A DNA stretch of 64,000 bases from Sycobia sp. Sy_11 (taxonomy: Eukaryota; Arthropoda; Insecta; Hymenoptera; Epichrysomallidae): the NCBI GenBank assembly GCA_018907035.1, contig JACCIC010000035.1, forward strand, positions 1,688,001-1,752,000, given 5' to 3'. Position 1 is the stretch's first letter, and every line of letters starts with the position of its first letter. Shown one piece after another: positions 48,480 through 60,330 of the stretch. The position numbers were made by a program, and so were the translations under genes. The notes under the pieces were generated by a model that saw nothing but the letters and a program-made list of their open reading frames with translations, was not told the origin of the DNA and searched no databases.

Positions 48480-49350
48480 AAGAAACGCCGACTGAGAGAC
48501 GCGCGCGTGCAATTGATCGGAGGGGCGTGCGATTAGTCCGCGAAGCCGAGCCGAAGCGCTGCAGGCACGCATCTGCCGGAGAGCAGGAGCGACGCGTTCT
48601 CGCGCACGCGTGCCTACGTACAGCCGAACGCGGGCCCGCGCCAAAGTGGCCGCCCGTCTTCCGCGCCCCGCGCGTTCCGAATTCCTCGGTCCGCGGGAAT
48701 TATCGCCACCCACCGTCGGCCTCCCCGGCCCATCCGAAGCAGCGCGTACGACGTGTTAACTAGCGCTGGAATCCCGATCGCAACTGCGGGGCCAATTCCC
48801 CGGCGCCTCCCGAGCTCTCGACCGCCCTCTTCGTTCGTCGGTCAGCCCCCTGCCTCCTCCATCTCGCTCCGCGAGAGCGTACGCCTTATCTGTCCGCGCG
48901 GTTGCCAGACTGCGAAAAGCCGTCGAAGAGAGAGAGAGAGAGGTTCAAAGGCGTGTTTGTATCGACGTACGTGTGTGGATATTGTCGCACAATGGATATT
49001 GGCGTGCCAACGGAAAGAGCCGGAACGGCCCGATAAGAAATCGTCCTGCGCTCGAGCTCCATCGTTCCGGCCTTATCGTACCCCACCGGCGTATAAATGT
49101 CGGCAGCTCTGCCCGCGCGGTCCAGCCGAATCTTCGATTTATGCTCCCACCCCCCACCACGTCTCCCAGGCTCGGTCATTGAAAAATTGAATTTTGAAAA
49201 CGACATAGGCTGGGATCGTTATCGGAAGCTTCGTGCGTCTGCCGGAAAGGGCGGTTATTGAGCATCCAGCGCCGTGGGTTTGTTTTGAAAAACGAGCAAA
49301 CGTATATGAATGAAATCAAAAGAAGCCAGAAACAGAACTGGTCTCGTACG
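48480..49350. other. CpG-rich block
   Basis: CpG-dense with one short GA tract. Open frames of 145 codons (plus, 48753-49190) and 106 codons (minus) overlap. No domain recognised. Confidence 0.5.
48926..48942. repeat. short (GA)n
   Basis: About eight GA units. Confidence 0.85.
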
Positions 49351-49354
49351 TACG

Positions 49355-49461
49355 TATATATAGGGGCGGGCGGGGCAGGGGCGAGGTGACGTGGCAGCGC
49401 AATAAGCGAAACTTCGAGTCGGCACGCTGGGGCAGAGTGAAAAGCGCCTGGAAAAGTGAGT
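49355..49461 (+). promoter_or_regulatory. possible core promoter and first exon
   Basis: TATATATA at 49355-49362 is followed directly by GGGGCGGG (49363-49370), further G-rich sequence and TGACGTGG (49387-49394), a CRE-like site. A start about 30 bases after the TATA box would fall near 49385. A donor-like AAAA|gtgagt lies at 49456-49461, so a roughly 70-base first exon is possible. It sits inside the GC-rich block 48.5-49.7 kb. TATA-like strings are very common in this window because of (TA)n arrays, which weakens the call. Confidence 0.2.
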
Positions 49462-49733
49462 GAATCGGGCGGCGAGAAGCCGAGCAAAAGTTTCCTCGTT
49501 TGCCGGACTGGCGTCGAACGCGCCTGTTGTCTTTCATACCCCTCGGCCTCCGTCCGCCGTGTACGGCTGCGCGCGAGGAAAGCGGAGAGCTGCGGGGAGC
49601 GAAATTTTCGGAGCGAGTTGGCTCGCGCGCTCGCGACAATGCATTCAGAGCCTCCCGCCGCGCAAGTTTACCGATAAAAGGGCTCCCGTGCACTTTCGAG
49701 ATTTCAGGCTAGTATATGAGGGAGAGAGAAAGA

Positions 49734-49736
<3 letters not shown>

Positions 49737-49768
<32 letters not shown>
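49737..49768. repeat. (GA)n microsatellite
   Basis: Perfect GA repeat; a short (CT)n follows at 49937-49954. Confidence 0.95.
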
Positions 49769-49772
<4 letters not shown>

Positions 49773-49955
49773 GGGGCACGTGTCAGGTTGCGCTTGTGCG
49801 CCCATGTCCGATAAGAGTACGGAAAGACCACCGAACTCGCTCTAGTCCCACTACGAGCCCGCTATACTCTCGAGCTTCTTTAGACTTTTCTTTGGCGTCG
49901 GCTTCTTTTGAAGGCCTCGTCTCTCCCCTCCTCGCCCTCTCTCTCTCTCTCTCTC

Positions 49956-51480
49956 TTTTTATTTGTCTTTCTTAACGTATCGAGCGACACCATGAAATAG
50001 GCCGCACAGGAAAAACCGTCGCACAACACCGACGCCGAAGAAACTTCATCGGTCAGTTACGGAGTTTCTCCTGAGCGGTCGACCTTATATGGGCAAGCCC
50101 TGTTATTTCCAGGGTTCGAGTGTGCGTGTGTATGTGTGTCTTTTTTGGATGGGACTGTGACTCTACTCCGTCATCGCTCGCTAAAAAGAAGAAAACTTCT
50201 CCTGTATTCCACGGAGGGAGCGCGGACGAAAGAATCTTTGTACGAGCATATGGCTTTACGACAAATTGCGGTTTGCATAAAAGGAGAGCGCATGGCTTGT
50301 CGAAACTCGGTTAGTCGAAGTATAATAATATGATTTTTTTTTAACAAAACTTGCAGTATTTGCATAGTCTTCATTAATATTCGATCCCTTTTGCATTATG
50401 CACGAGCTCACTTGGATTACGCATACTGCTTTATTCTACATAAATCAAAATGAGTTCTGCTTTAATCCTGTATTCGACAAACACGGGTATATCGTTTCTT
50501 TATTTTTTTGAATATAAAAAATTTTCATCGTTGCTATTATTCGTTCGTATGTTAGTTGCGTAAGAACAAATTATCATCTTTTACACGCGACCGACATAAA
50601 ACTGAGATATTTAGTTTTACAAATCGAGTAACAGGAAGTTGAATATTAATTCTCGATTCGAAAACGACAAATAAATACATATAACTATCTCTATTCAACT
50701 AAAGTATTTGTAATGAAATATTCAAGCATATGCTGATGTTCGCATATGATATACTAATAATACAGATTATTTTCAACAATAATACATATTGTATTACCTG
50801 ATATGAAATTATTTTCGATAGTTACATTGTTTTCAATACATAATACTGCATAATATTACATCAATATATTCTACTTATATACATATACTTTCATATACAT
50901 AATACTTATACCATTTAACAATGCGAATAATTCTTCTGAAATTCATTATTATTCTGGCATATCACTTTATAGCAAAAATTTATTGAAAGTGTTAGATCAA
51001 ATTAATATTTATCTGATTCAAATAATATTTATATATAGTTTAAATAAATATTTGTTCCATTTTACTATTCCCATAAATGTATCCTTGACCTTCTTTTCTT
51101 TATTCATATGATTTATTATGATAAGGCTAGTATTAAGAATTATTCATTATATAGCAAATATACTGCTAACTCTCAGTTATTATAAAACGTCTTCTAAAAG
51201 AATGCGTATCAGTATTTTATAGCGATCGACATCAGTATAAAATTAATTGTGTATTAGACTATATTAAATTAAGCAGTATTAAAGCATAGTTAAACTTTTA
51301 ATGCTTCATGCAAAATAGTTTCAGCTTATTAATATAGATAAAATCATATTGTATTTTTTATTCATATTTAATTACCTTAAACGGATACACTACGCTCGTT
51401 AATTGCAATTTAACTTTTCTTTCCCCCACGACATTCTGATATACGCAGTGAAGTTTCATTGAAATAAATCAATACGGATT
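49956..51480. other. mixed, then AT-rich block
   Basis: Moderate to about 50330, then low GC to 51480. No gene, RNA or mobile element recognised. Confidence 0.6.
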
Positions 51481-51743
51481 ATTTTTCAATTGAAAGTATA
51501 AATTTACAGGGATATCGAGCAATTTCAGCTTAAGGCTCATTGTAAGATTCAATTCTCCGATTCTCAGCAAAAAGCGAAAAGAATAGGGTGCAGCGGAGAG
51601 GGTGAAGGGTGGGGAAAGGGGGATAAAAAATAAAGAGACAAACGTGAACGAGGACAGGGTAGAAGGGAAGAGCGAAAGAAAGAAGGGAGGAGGAGCGTTG
51701 GAAACAAAGGGCAAAAAATTCAAACTTCTATACACATTTATAC

Positions 51744-51744
<1 letters not shown>

Positions 51745-51796
<52 letters not shown>
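51745..51796. repeat. (TA)n microsatellite
   Basis: Perfect repeat of about 52 bases. Confidence 0.95.
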
Positions 51797-51799
<3 letters not shown>

Positions 51800-52600
51800 T
51801 CGAGAAGCTCGCGAAGAAGTGGGGTCGCCGGACGGAGGGGGAGGGCGTTCTCTCTGCAAAATCGCCCCAGGCTGCAGCGGCGGCTGCATGGATAAGTGCA
51901 AGGCAATGGCAACAGTTTCAACGCGGCCTCTGCGACTCGAGGACCGCCTCGCAGCGGCTCCCCTCCTCGACCCACCCCCGCCCCCTCCTTCCAATTTATT
52001 AGAGACCGACGGGACGGAAAAGCGCTTCCTCGGTCTTAAGAGTCGGTAGCCGGCGCGCCGTGACCCGGGCGGGCCTTCTCCGTATAAATTCGAGAGAACG
52101 AGACCGAGGCGAGCGTTGCCGCGCGCGGAAAGGTGCGAAGAAATACGATGAAAAGAGGCGGGGCGGGGGGAGACGAAGAAAGAAGGAAAAGACGTCGACG
52201 AGGAGCCGAGACGGGTTTGAAGGAGCGCCGGCAGTGGCCGATTGAAAGAGCGCGCAGAACCTTGAGGGGAGGGGCGGAATAGCAGGGGGGAGGAGCGGGG
52301 GGGAATTAAATCCGCCACCTTCGCGCCGCTATCTCCATTTTGCCCTGTCACATCCTATCCGCTCTCTTCGGTATAGTGGGTACCACTTGGTCTCGCCCCG
52401 GCCTCATTATCGCGGCAAAGCGTAGAGATCCCGTCGTGAAGGAGGAGGATGAGACGGAGAAGGAGGAGGGGGCCGGGGGGGGGACGAAGATATTGTTCTG
52501 GCGAAACGAGCAGGCGGAATGTTCGTAAAGCTTCCGGCCTAGAGGTGGGGGAGGCAACTGTTATAATGAAAATTCATAAAGATCTATAATGAAACGTAGA
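51797..52600. other. GC-rich, partly purine-rich block
   Basis: CpG-rich to 52100, then G/A-rich on the plus strand to 52560, with a G9 run at 52475. A 207-codon minus frame (51728-52351) ends in the (TA)n array and is low complexity. Confidence 0.5.
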
Positions 52601-52602
52601 GA

Positions 52603-52605
<3 letters not shown>

Positions 52606-52647
<42 letters not shown>
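52606..52647. repeat. (TA)n microsatellite
   Basis: Perfect repeat of about 42 bases. Confidence 0.95.
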
Positions 52648-52651
<4 letters not shown>

Positions 52652-52839
52652 TCGTTCAAACTAAATACGCAATTACGGAATGGCGGAGGAAGGCACCGCG
52701 ATTCTTTTCCTGTCGCTGTCTATAAAAAAAAACCGACGCGTATTGACGAGAGGTCGTTACTAACGAAGAACGCACAATGCGCAGTCTTTCGACGAGTTCG
52801 CCCGGCTTCCGAAAGCTTCCGCATTGCGGAGGTGTATTA

Positions 52840-53130
52840 CGTATTTGCGGGCGCGGCAATCTATCGATATCTCGAGTGACGCCGATCCGCGGGACTCGGA
52901 GAAAAACACAGAGCCCGAGAAGTTTCATTCCCCCCCGATAATTATGGCTATAATAATGCGATATCCGACGCTCAGGCGGCGCTGCGGCGCTCTCGAAGCT
53001 TTTCGAGTGCAAAAGGCGGCATTATCCAATTAGCGATTTGATGCGCGATCTCTAATGCGCGGCACGCGCCGCCATCCGCCAAATTCGGATGATTGCCCAT
53101 CGAGAGATTAATTATTGCCGCGCTCGCCTG
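52840..53130. promoter_or_regulatory. single-copy segment with homeodomain-like sites
   Basis: A repeat-free stretch between two (TA)n arrays. It includes CCAATTAGC (53026-53034) and TTAATTATT (53108-53116), cores of the kind bound by homeodomain proteins, and a cgccgccat motif. No exon boundary or known coding sequence was seen. Regulatory function is inference. Confidence 0.12.
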
Positions 53131-53300
53131 TACTGCATGGACTGTGTGTGTATTGTATATACTGTATGTCTGTGTATGTGCAGTGGAAATCCAATTTTTA
53201 CCGATAAGCCCGGCTAATTATCTCGATTGCGCGGGCTTAATGTATAATGCCGAGGGTTTGGCAAACAGCGCCAGGCGCGCGGCAGACGTTCCGATCGAAG

Positions 53301-53301
<1 letters not shown>

Positions 53302-53345
<44 letters not shown>
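53302..53345. repeat. (TA)n microsatellite
   Basis: Perfect repeat of about 44 bases. Confidence 0.95.
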
Positions 53346-53347
<2 letters not shown>

Positions 53348-54220
53348 ACACCTATATACGACTAGAGGAGATAGCGCGTGAGTACAGCCTCCAATTTAAG
53401 GGAATATTCATCCCTGAGAAGATGCATTACAATGCGATTGAAATCGCTGTAGAATAGGATATATTCGGGTTAAGGAGTGAGGCGGAGGAGGAGAGACCAA
53501 GGAGAAAGAGAGAGAGAGAGAGATAGTGAGAGAGAGAAATCTAGGGCCCGGCAAGAATTTCGAAGAGCGAAACTGCCGCGTAATAGGCGCCCCCCGCTCG
53601 TATATCCCACCGACCCGAAGAGACTTCCAAATCCTTCCGGGTATATAATTCCGAATCCTCGAACTCAGCGAGCCCCCCCCTCCACCCGATTAGCTTTATA
53701 TTTGCGGCCGGACCGCGGGAGATCGCATTCTCCTCTAACGTATGCCACTATCCTTCCCCCTCCTCCCATGACCCGCCGCGCTTCCGAACGTTAGCTCCGT
53801 CCTCTGTCCCCGCTGCGTGCGCGCGAGTGCCATTTTGGGGGCGGAGGGGGGATCGCTGATGGCCCTCCTCTCGGCTGGTCTTGCGCGCGTATTCAATAAG
53901 CTCGTGCGCGTATACCCGCGCACTCGGGGCGGAGAAGCGACACCGGCGCGTCGATCCGAATGACGCGCTCGACAATTATCGCAATTACACGCGACTTCCA
54001 GAGAGCTCGGTTATAATGATGGGTTCGCGCGCTCTGGATTCGGGGCGGAGGGGCGAGGGAGGATATTTATTTTTGACGTTATTACTCGTTACATTGCTCG
54101 CGCGTTTCGTTATCAATCGTGGTAATATGTTGACCAAACGAGGAGCAAAAAAATTACATCAAAATTCGTACGGGAAACGAAGGAATTTCCGACGAAATAT
54201 TGATAAATATTAAAAGCGCG
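53346..54220. other. GC-rich block
   Basis: Contains a GA tract and C-rich stretches. Open frames up to 110 codons overlap on both strands; none is recognisable. Confidence 0.5.
53505..53537. repeat. interrupted (GA)n
   Basis: Two GA blocks split by TAGT. Confidence 0.9.
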
Positions 54221-55090
54221 TGCTAATTAAAAAGTTTTCCGCTTCGTTGAATTTTGTAAAATTAAAATGTCGGATAATATGGGAAAAACCAAATTTGTGA
54301 ATGATCGTTAAAATAACCTGTTTATTCACAGTTCACAGAGAGATATGAAAAAGACGAAAAAATATGTATTTAATATCAGATTACTTTTTGGAAAAAATTA
54401 GGATAAGCATATTTTTGAGTTTTTTTTTCCAAAGTCGCTAAAAAGAACGATTTTTTTCATTTTTAATGGTAATATGAATGAATAGCAATTTGGCTAGGGG
54501 GAGATAATGAAAACTCATTTAAAAAAATTGTATCCTTTTACCCACCACTTGAAATATCAAAATGTTTCTTTTCAAAATTTTAGCTATGAGTTCACGCTGC
54601 TTAAAAACTATGGGTGTTCATTTACAGTCTGGCCAAGCCTTTCATAATTAAAAAATTTTATTTCTATTTGTTTTTAAGGTTCATTTGACATAATGAAAAT
54701 AATTGTTATATCGATTGACATTTTAAATAAGACTTTTTATTTTTGAGCACCTTTCAACTGCTAGAAAATGATGATTTTTGAACTTAAAAAAAAATCTTCT
54801 TTACTAAATTAGTTTTCCGTAAACAATAAATAAATATGCTTTGCAGTTATTCTTCATTCATATTAATGTCTCAAATCATGCATCATTAAAAAGCAGTAGA
54901 ATTGAATATAGAATTTATACATAGTCTCTTTCCATTTGAAATATAAGTCCGCAATACTTATTTGTAATGAAGAAAATTTTTAAAAACTATATATTCATCC
55001 ACATCGGGGAACGTTTCCTCTACGAGCGGCATGTTATTATTCAAAAGAATTACGAGCCCCACTTCAATAATATAGCTGTTTGCGTAGGAA
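54221..55090. other. AT-rich block, no gene seen
   Basis: Low-GC sequence with many T and A runs. No gene or mobile element recognised. Confidence 0.6.
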
Positions 55091-55213
55091 AAGTTGGCCC
55101 AACAATTAAAAGTTCGAGAAATTCGAGAGCGCGGTCGTGGCGGCGCGTCGCCCCGGCCCTACCGGTATATACATGCATATACGTGTATATACGTATATAT
55201 AGATATAAATATG

Positions 55214-55248
55214 CATGTATGTATGTATGTATGTATGTACATACATAC
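55214..55248. repeat. (ATGT)n ending in a 20-bp palindrome
   Basis: ATGT units reverse into ACAT units at 55238/55239. The last 20 bases (55229-55248) equal their own reverse complement. Confidence 0.9.
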
Positions 55249-55254
55249 GTATAA

Positions 55255-56600
55255 AACTTGGACCGAGGGCCGCGCGCCGTAGGGCACGTAGCGGAGCGGA
55301 GAGCGCGCGAATCGATTGCGCAGGCGCGCGTACGTTGTAAGGGCAGCGGCGCGCAAATAAAAAGTTAGCGGAGTCGACGTTCCGTGGAGCTGGAAAAACT
55401 CGCGCGGCCCTCGTGGGGACGCGGGGTGGCCGTGCGCGCTGTTCCTCTTTTTTTTCTGCTTTTTCTTTTTTTTCTTTTACACCTCGAGCGCGTTTGCGGG
55501 CGAACTAAGGACCGCGGGGAGGGGCCGCGCCGCTACTACGCAGATATTCTTGATTTACGAAAGCCGTTCTCCCGAATCCCCGGATGCTCGTTTCGAGCTA
55601 CTCCCCCCTCCCCCCTCCCCCCTCCCTCCAACCCCCTTCCTCGCCCCTCTCCACTCACCCGACGTGCCGCGGCCGGAGTGCACACCGGCGAGGCATCGAG
55701 CCTCGGGCACGAATGCGAGATAACCGGCGAATTTTACTGCGCGGCTCTCAACCCCTTCCCCCGGCCTTCCACTCTCTTTTGCCCAGTCGCTTCTTCTCTC
55801 TCCCTTTTTCTCTCTCACTCTCTCTCTCTCTCTCTCTATCCATGTCTTCTTCTATCCTTCTTCCGCCAGTGTTCTTGCACGACTCTCGACCCCCGTTTTC
55901 TTTGCTCGGACTATACTATAGCCCCTGCCGAGCACGTCCTCGCCGCGCTCTAACAGAATTGCCGCATGAAAGTGCACCCTTTCGAGCCAGGAATCTCGGA
56001 GTCCTTCTGCCTCACAAATTTAACACCGACCCTTAACCTTCCAAGATTATACCTCATCGATCCTCCCTCTCACTCACTTTCTCACCCCTCCTTCTCTCTC
56101 CCTCTACACCTTCGATCTTCTCTTATAATCTCGGGTATCTCAAGAAAGTAACGAATTTTCGTTGAAAATCAACGCTGAAACTTTTAACGGTTCAATTTTT
56201 TCGTAAATCATCTGAAATATCTATATAGCAGTTCTTTATTAAAAAAAAAAAAATCATTTCATGTAGAATGCAGAAAAAATGTTTATTTCTTGATCCCTTA
56301 ATAACTACTATATTAAAAAAACCATTCGAGTAAAATTGATTTTGGCTTTGCAAAAAATTGATAAATTTATTTTTTCTAATATACTCTTAATCCCCGGCTT
56401 AAATAAACTTAATAATAATTAATTTGTAGATTTTAAAATAATATCTGATTAAATGAATTTGGATTAAAATAGAACGGATCGGACATCTAAAAGGTAATAA
56501 ATAAGAGGATCGAGTAATTCGAGCAGAAATTGCCTCGCAATAATCGTTCATGCGGCATAGAAGTTCTGCCTCCGACAGAAGCTCATTAGAAGTAAAATTC
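55255..56600. other. GC-rich then AT-rich, no gene recognised
   Basis: CpG-rich to 55760, C/T-rich to 56150, then AT-rich. A 189-codon plus frame (55384-55953) passes through a CT tract and has no known domain. Confidence 0.5.
55808..55838. repeat. (CT)n microsatellite
   Basis: CT repeat with one A interruption. Confidence 0.9.
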
Positions 56601-56717
56601 GGCATAATTGTTTCGTAAAACGTCTGGAGGGGAAGGGACTGAACGTCTATCGAATATATGTACGCAGTCACTGCAATTATGCGCGGGAATCTCCAAAACG
56701 AGGCGCAATTGGCTTGG

Positions 56718-56724
<7 letters not shown>

Positions 56725-56752
<28 letters not shown>
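56725..56752. repeat. (AG)n microsatellite
   Basis: Perfect AG repeat. Confidence 0.95.
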
Positions 56753-56755
<3 letters not shown>

Positions 56756-57494
56756 GTATGTACATGCTTTCAGAGGCTTCGGCCGAAAATGCGGTTAGCC
56801 CGCGGCAGCCTCGGCTATACGTAACTTACGTATCCGCGCCGCCGTCCCTGTATGCGTGCGTAGGTGCAGCGGCGGCCCAACCCATACGAAGGCGTGCGCG
56901 TACGCGTTCGGCCCCCTCCTCGCCCTCCAGCAGCGGAACAAAATCGCGCGGAATAGAGCGATTGTTGCAGTTAAACCGAGGCAATCTTCTGGCCGAGAGC
57001 CCGCTTAAAATTGTAATTGCTCGCCGGAGCGTTATACGCGGAAAACGTGCCCGAGCTCCCGTCGCCGCCGCGGACGCGCTGTTGCGCGCCCCCGCCGGGA
57101 CGGAACGCGGGCATTGCGATTGTGCGCGACCGTGATTGTCGCGCGCGGTTCGCTTCTGCGGCCAAATCTCTCTCTCTCTCTCTCTCTCCCTCCCTTCCTT
57201 TCTCTTTCGTCCACCCGGTCTGTCCCTCGTCCAAGCCGCCCGGCCCCGCCGGAACAACAACGAAACTTGTTTGAAAGCCCGTTCGCCCCTCCACGCCACC
57301 GATCCACATCCCCCCTGCCCCCCGCCTATAAATTCGCATTCGCACTTGCAAGACTTGCGCCTGGGGCGCGCGTAAACTATTACGCTATGGCCGTTATAAT
57401 CGGAGAATATAATTTGCTGACCACTTAACGCCGCGACCCCGATTAAAATATATACGCGCGAGTGCGGGCGATTATTTTTAATTAACGGTGCCAT
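56753..57494. other. CpG-rich block with overlapping open frames
   Basis: A 258-codon ATG frame on the minus strand (56826-57602) is the longest ATG-started frame I checked. It passes through the Z-DNA-prone run and a CT tract, and is overlapped by 175- and 104-codon frames on the other strand. Its Arg-rich, repeat-driven peptide has no recognisable domain. Confidence 0.45.
57167..57188. repeat. (CT)n microsatellite
   Basis: Perfect CT repeat in a CpG-rich block. Confidence 0.9.
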
Positions 57495-57531
57495 TGCACA
57501 CGCGCACGCGCGCACGCGCGCATGCGTATGT
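57495..57531. repeat. 37-bp alternating purine-pyrimidine run
   Basis: Strict alternation, mostly CG and CA steps, with a few TA-containing steps at the 3' end. Strong Z-DNA-forming potential. Confidence 0.9.
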
Positions 57532-57619
57532 CTGTGTGTGTATACTTGCCGTAAACCGCACCGTGCTAATAAAAGGCTTCGTCGATTATGCGTCTGGTGC
57601 ATCTACATACGTTTATTGC

Positions 57620-59440
57620 GAAATACGACGAAGCGATACAAGGCAATAAAATTAACATTTTGTTATAGTCGTGCCCCGCATTTTCCAAGTCGAAATATTA
57701 TAGTGCGTATACCGAATTTTTATTTTTTTTCATAAACTAAAATCTTTTATACGAATTGCATAATTTAACATTTTTACCGGGCATAATCGTACACATGACA
57801 AGATAATTTCAAATTTAATGACCGTAGTAAAATTTGGCTGTTTCTGTATATAATTAAATAATTAATAATAAAACAATTTAATACGGCAATGTTAAATTTA
57901 TTACCATTGATAAATTATTCAATTTAAGCGATAATAACGGCATTTATGTAAAATTTACAAAGCATCCTTTTGCTTTTCCTTTCATTGTATTACGCAAACA
58001 TATTGCACGCAAAATTCACAACAAAAAAAAAAAATACATTGGCAAGCTTGATTCAAAATAAACGCGAAAGAGGAATGTTCGATATAGATAAAACGAAAGT
58101 CGCAGCGTTATTATTTCAAAAAGCATACGGCAATGCCGTAGCCATACCTTTTTAAGCTGACTGAATTCGAATCCAGAGCGTCATTTGTCATTCAATCAAG
58201 TCCGAGAACTACAACTGAAGAGTTATATTTGTACAATGCTTCGGTTGGCTAAATGTATAATTCTATTTATCAGAGTATACCGAAACTGCTAATAACTTCA
58301 AAGATAAACAATGTGTACAATAATCAACATTCAAATTCTTCGTAGTTATGAAATAAATAAAAGGTTATTTATCTGTAAAAAAGAGTATGATGTAGTGTAC
58401 ATTTAAAATGAGGAATATAAAGTTCTATTGTCGAGTTATTAGAAAAAGTATTATAAAAACAGTTAAATTTTTACTTTTATTTTAATTTGGCTAGTTATCA
58501 AGATTATTACATTAATTGCAAATACTTCGCATAATAGTGAATCAGAATCTATAAAATAGAAAGCTGGTAATCGAGTATAATACGGAACAAAACAGCATAA
58601 AATTATTGTCAAATGATGAATCTTCCAAGTTTTCATTCAAACAAGTTATAAAAGAGGCCTTATTTCAACATTTTTCGATCAAAAAATAATGAGAAAAGTT
58701 TATCTCTGCAGATATCGATGTTTGAAAAAGCAATAAGAAATCCTCTGTCTGACTCACCTACGTATGATTAATGCCTAAATAATAAAGATGTGCCCCCGGC
58801 TACCTTCGTTGTTCCGATATTGTTGATATTCACGATAGCTCCGCGGGACTTTGCAAACTGGACGAGATCAAAATCAAATTGTCGATGGACATAATATGGA
58901 GCTTCATTCCTATAGACTAACGTCCTTACGCCGTATAGTAGACCTTAATTGAGTTCGGTAACTGGTATTTAATTATCGTAGGTGATGATAATAAACTGAT
59001 CCAGGAGTCTGATAATTGCTTTGAGTGACCTCTTCAACTACAACAATTTATGCTTCTATCAATTTGATACCCGCGAAGTATAAAATACGTTAATAGTTTT
59101 AATATGCTAGATTGCCATTCAAGTAGAAGAGAGCTTTAAACTTCTTTGCAAATTACTAATTAAATTAAAAAAAACATTTATCTTAAATTTTTTTCTTCTT
59201 AGATATCCTTTTAAATATGGAAAAGTTATTTTTACGATCCATATTATTATAGAAAGTTTAAATGTTATATGTGAACGTATAAAAAATTGCACAACAGCAG
59301 GTTATTACCTAATATATTTTTATGCATAAGCGAAATGTGTTTTTTTTTTTTGTAAACAACATCTGGCAAATTTGGAATGCATTAAAGAGATAATTTACAT
59401 ATTTAAAATTTTATTGAATCTTCATTTTGCATATTAATGT
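57620..59440. other. AT-rich block, no gene seen
   Basis: Low-GC single-copy sequence. A small perfect inverted repeat TACGGCA/TGCCGTA lies near 58124-58138. Nothing else recognised. Confidence 0.6.
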
Positions 59441-59459
59441 TTTATATCCTGTTTTTCAG

Positions 59460-59492
59460 ATTATCAAAGCCGAAGGGTTACGCGAGAGATAG
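59460..59492 (+). other. candidate exon start with strong acceptor
   Basis: A textbook acceptor (tatcctgtttttcag) precedes a 33-base segment ending GATAG|gtattt, a moderate donor. The reading that starts after one base is LSKPKGYARD. It stays open beyond the possible donor (YFELFRNSYCPTNLPF and on) until it enters the (AT)n array at 59578. The acceptor is the best part of the evidence. The downstream boundary is uncertain and the peptide is not recognised. Confidence 0.15.
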
Positions 59493-59572
59493 GTATTTCG
59501 AATTATTCCGTAACTCCTATTGCCCCACAAATTTACCCTTTGGCAATAACGCTGAAAATCCAGTAAAGAATT

Positions 59573-59577
<5 letters not shown>

Positions 59578-59630
<53 letters not shown>
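59578..59630. repeat. (AT)n microsatellite
   Basis: Perfect repeat of about 53 bases. Confidence 0.95.
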
Positions 59631-59632
<2 letters not shown>

Positions 59633-59639
59633 ATCCTAT

Positions 59640-60330
59640 TCGCAATCCCATCAAATAGTTACGATTCAATATAAAAGTAATAAAAAACAAAATAAACCAC
59701 TAAAAAATAGTTTGCAATAAACGGGTAATGCGCAATAAAGCCCCGCTCAGAACGATATAAGCAGTTTTCCGTGTGTTAAGGTCGAAGGGAAACTTAGATC
59801 TGTATACACGTAGGAAAGAAACAGGCGGAAGAAAAGCTCCCGTAACTGTCGTCGATATAGCTTTTCTAGGATTGGAATTTCGTGCGAGAGCGCGAAAGGG
59901 CGGCTTCGCATACGCGGAACATATAGAGGGCAACGTTTGGTAACTAGGCGGCTTTTGATTCCAGCTCTCCCCTCCCCCTCCACCCTCCCTCTTCGTCTGA
60001 CCCTTTGCCACGCGCGTATACAGAAGGGTGCAAGAAGGCAACGCCGACGTCGCCGCCGCCGTCGTTGGCATTGAATTATGGGCTTTCAAAGAAATATTTC
60101 CCGTGTAATCTGGCAGAGGAAACAGGTCGCCGCAATGCTCGCGCGCAGTACAGTAATGCACGTTCCTGTTCTGCCCAGCGCCTTTATCCGTCCTGCCCCA
60201 TTAATTTCCAAAATATCTATATATATATATATATGCATGATAGCTACGTAAGGGACAGTAAGCACAACATTCAGACTGTCCAATCATCCCAAATAATTTC
60301 AATACGTCATTCTGCTTCTTTTTGTAAGCA
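59640..60330. other. moderate-GC island, 153-codon minus frame
   Basis: A minus frame at 59700-60161 starts with GTG and includes SFLRVYRSKFPFDLN. It has no recognisable domain and no good splice frame, so I do not call a gene. Confidence 0.4.

Noticed and set aside
56826..57602. 258-codon ATG open frame on the minus strand
   Set aside because: It passes through alternating CG/CA sequence and a CT tract, is Arg-rich, is overlapped by long frames on the other strand and has no recognisable domain.
58160..58185. TTCGAATCC, similar to a tRNA B box
   Set aside because: No A box or cloverleaf can be formed upstream.
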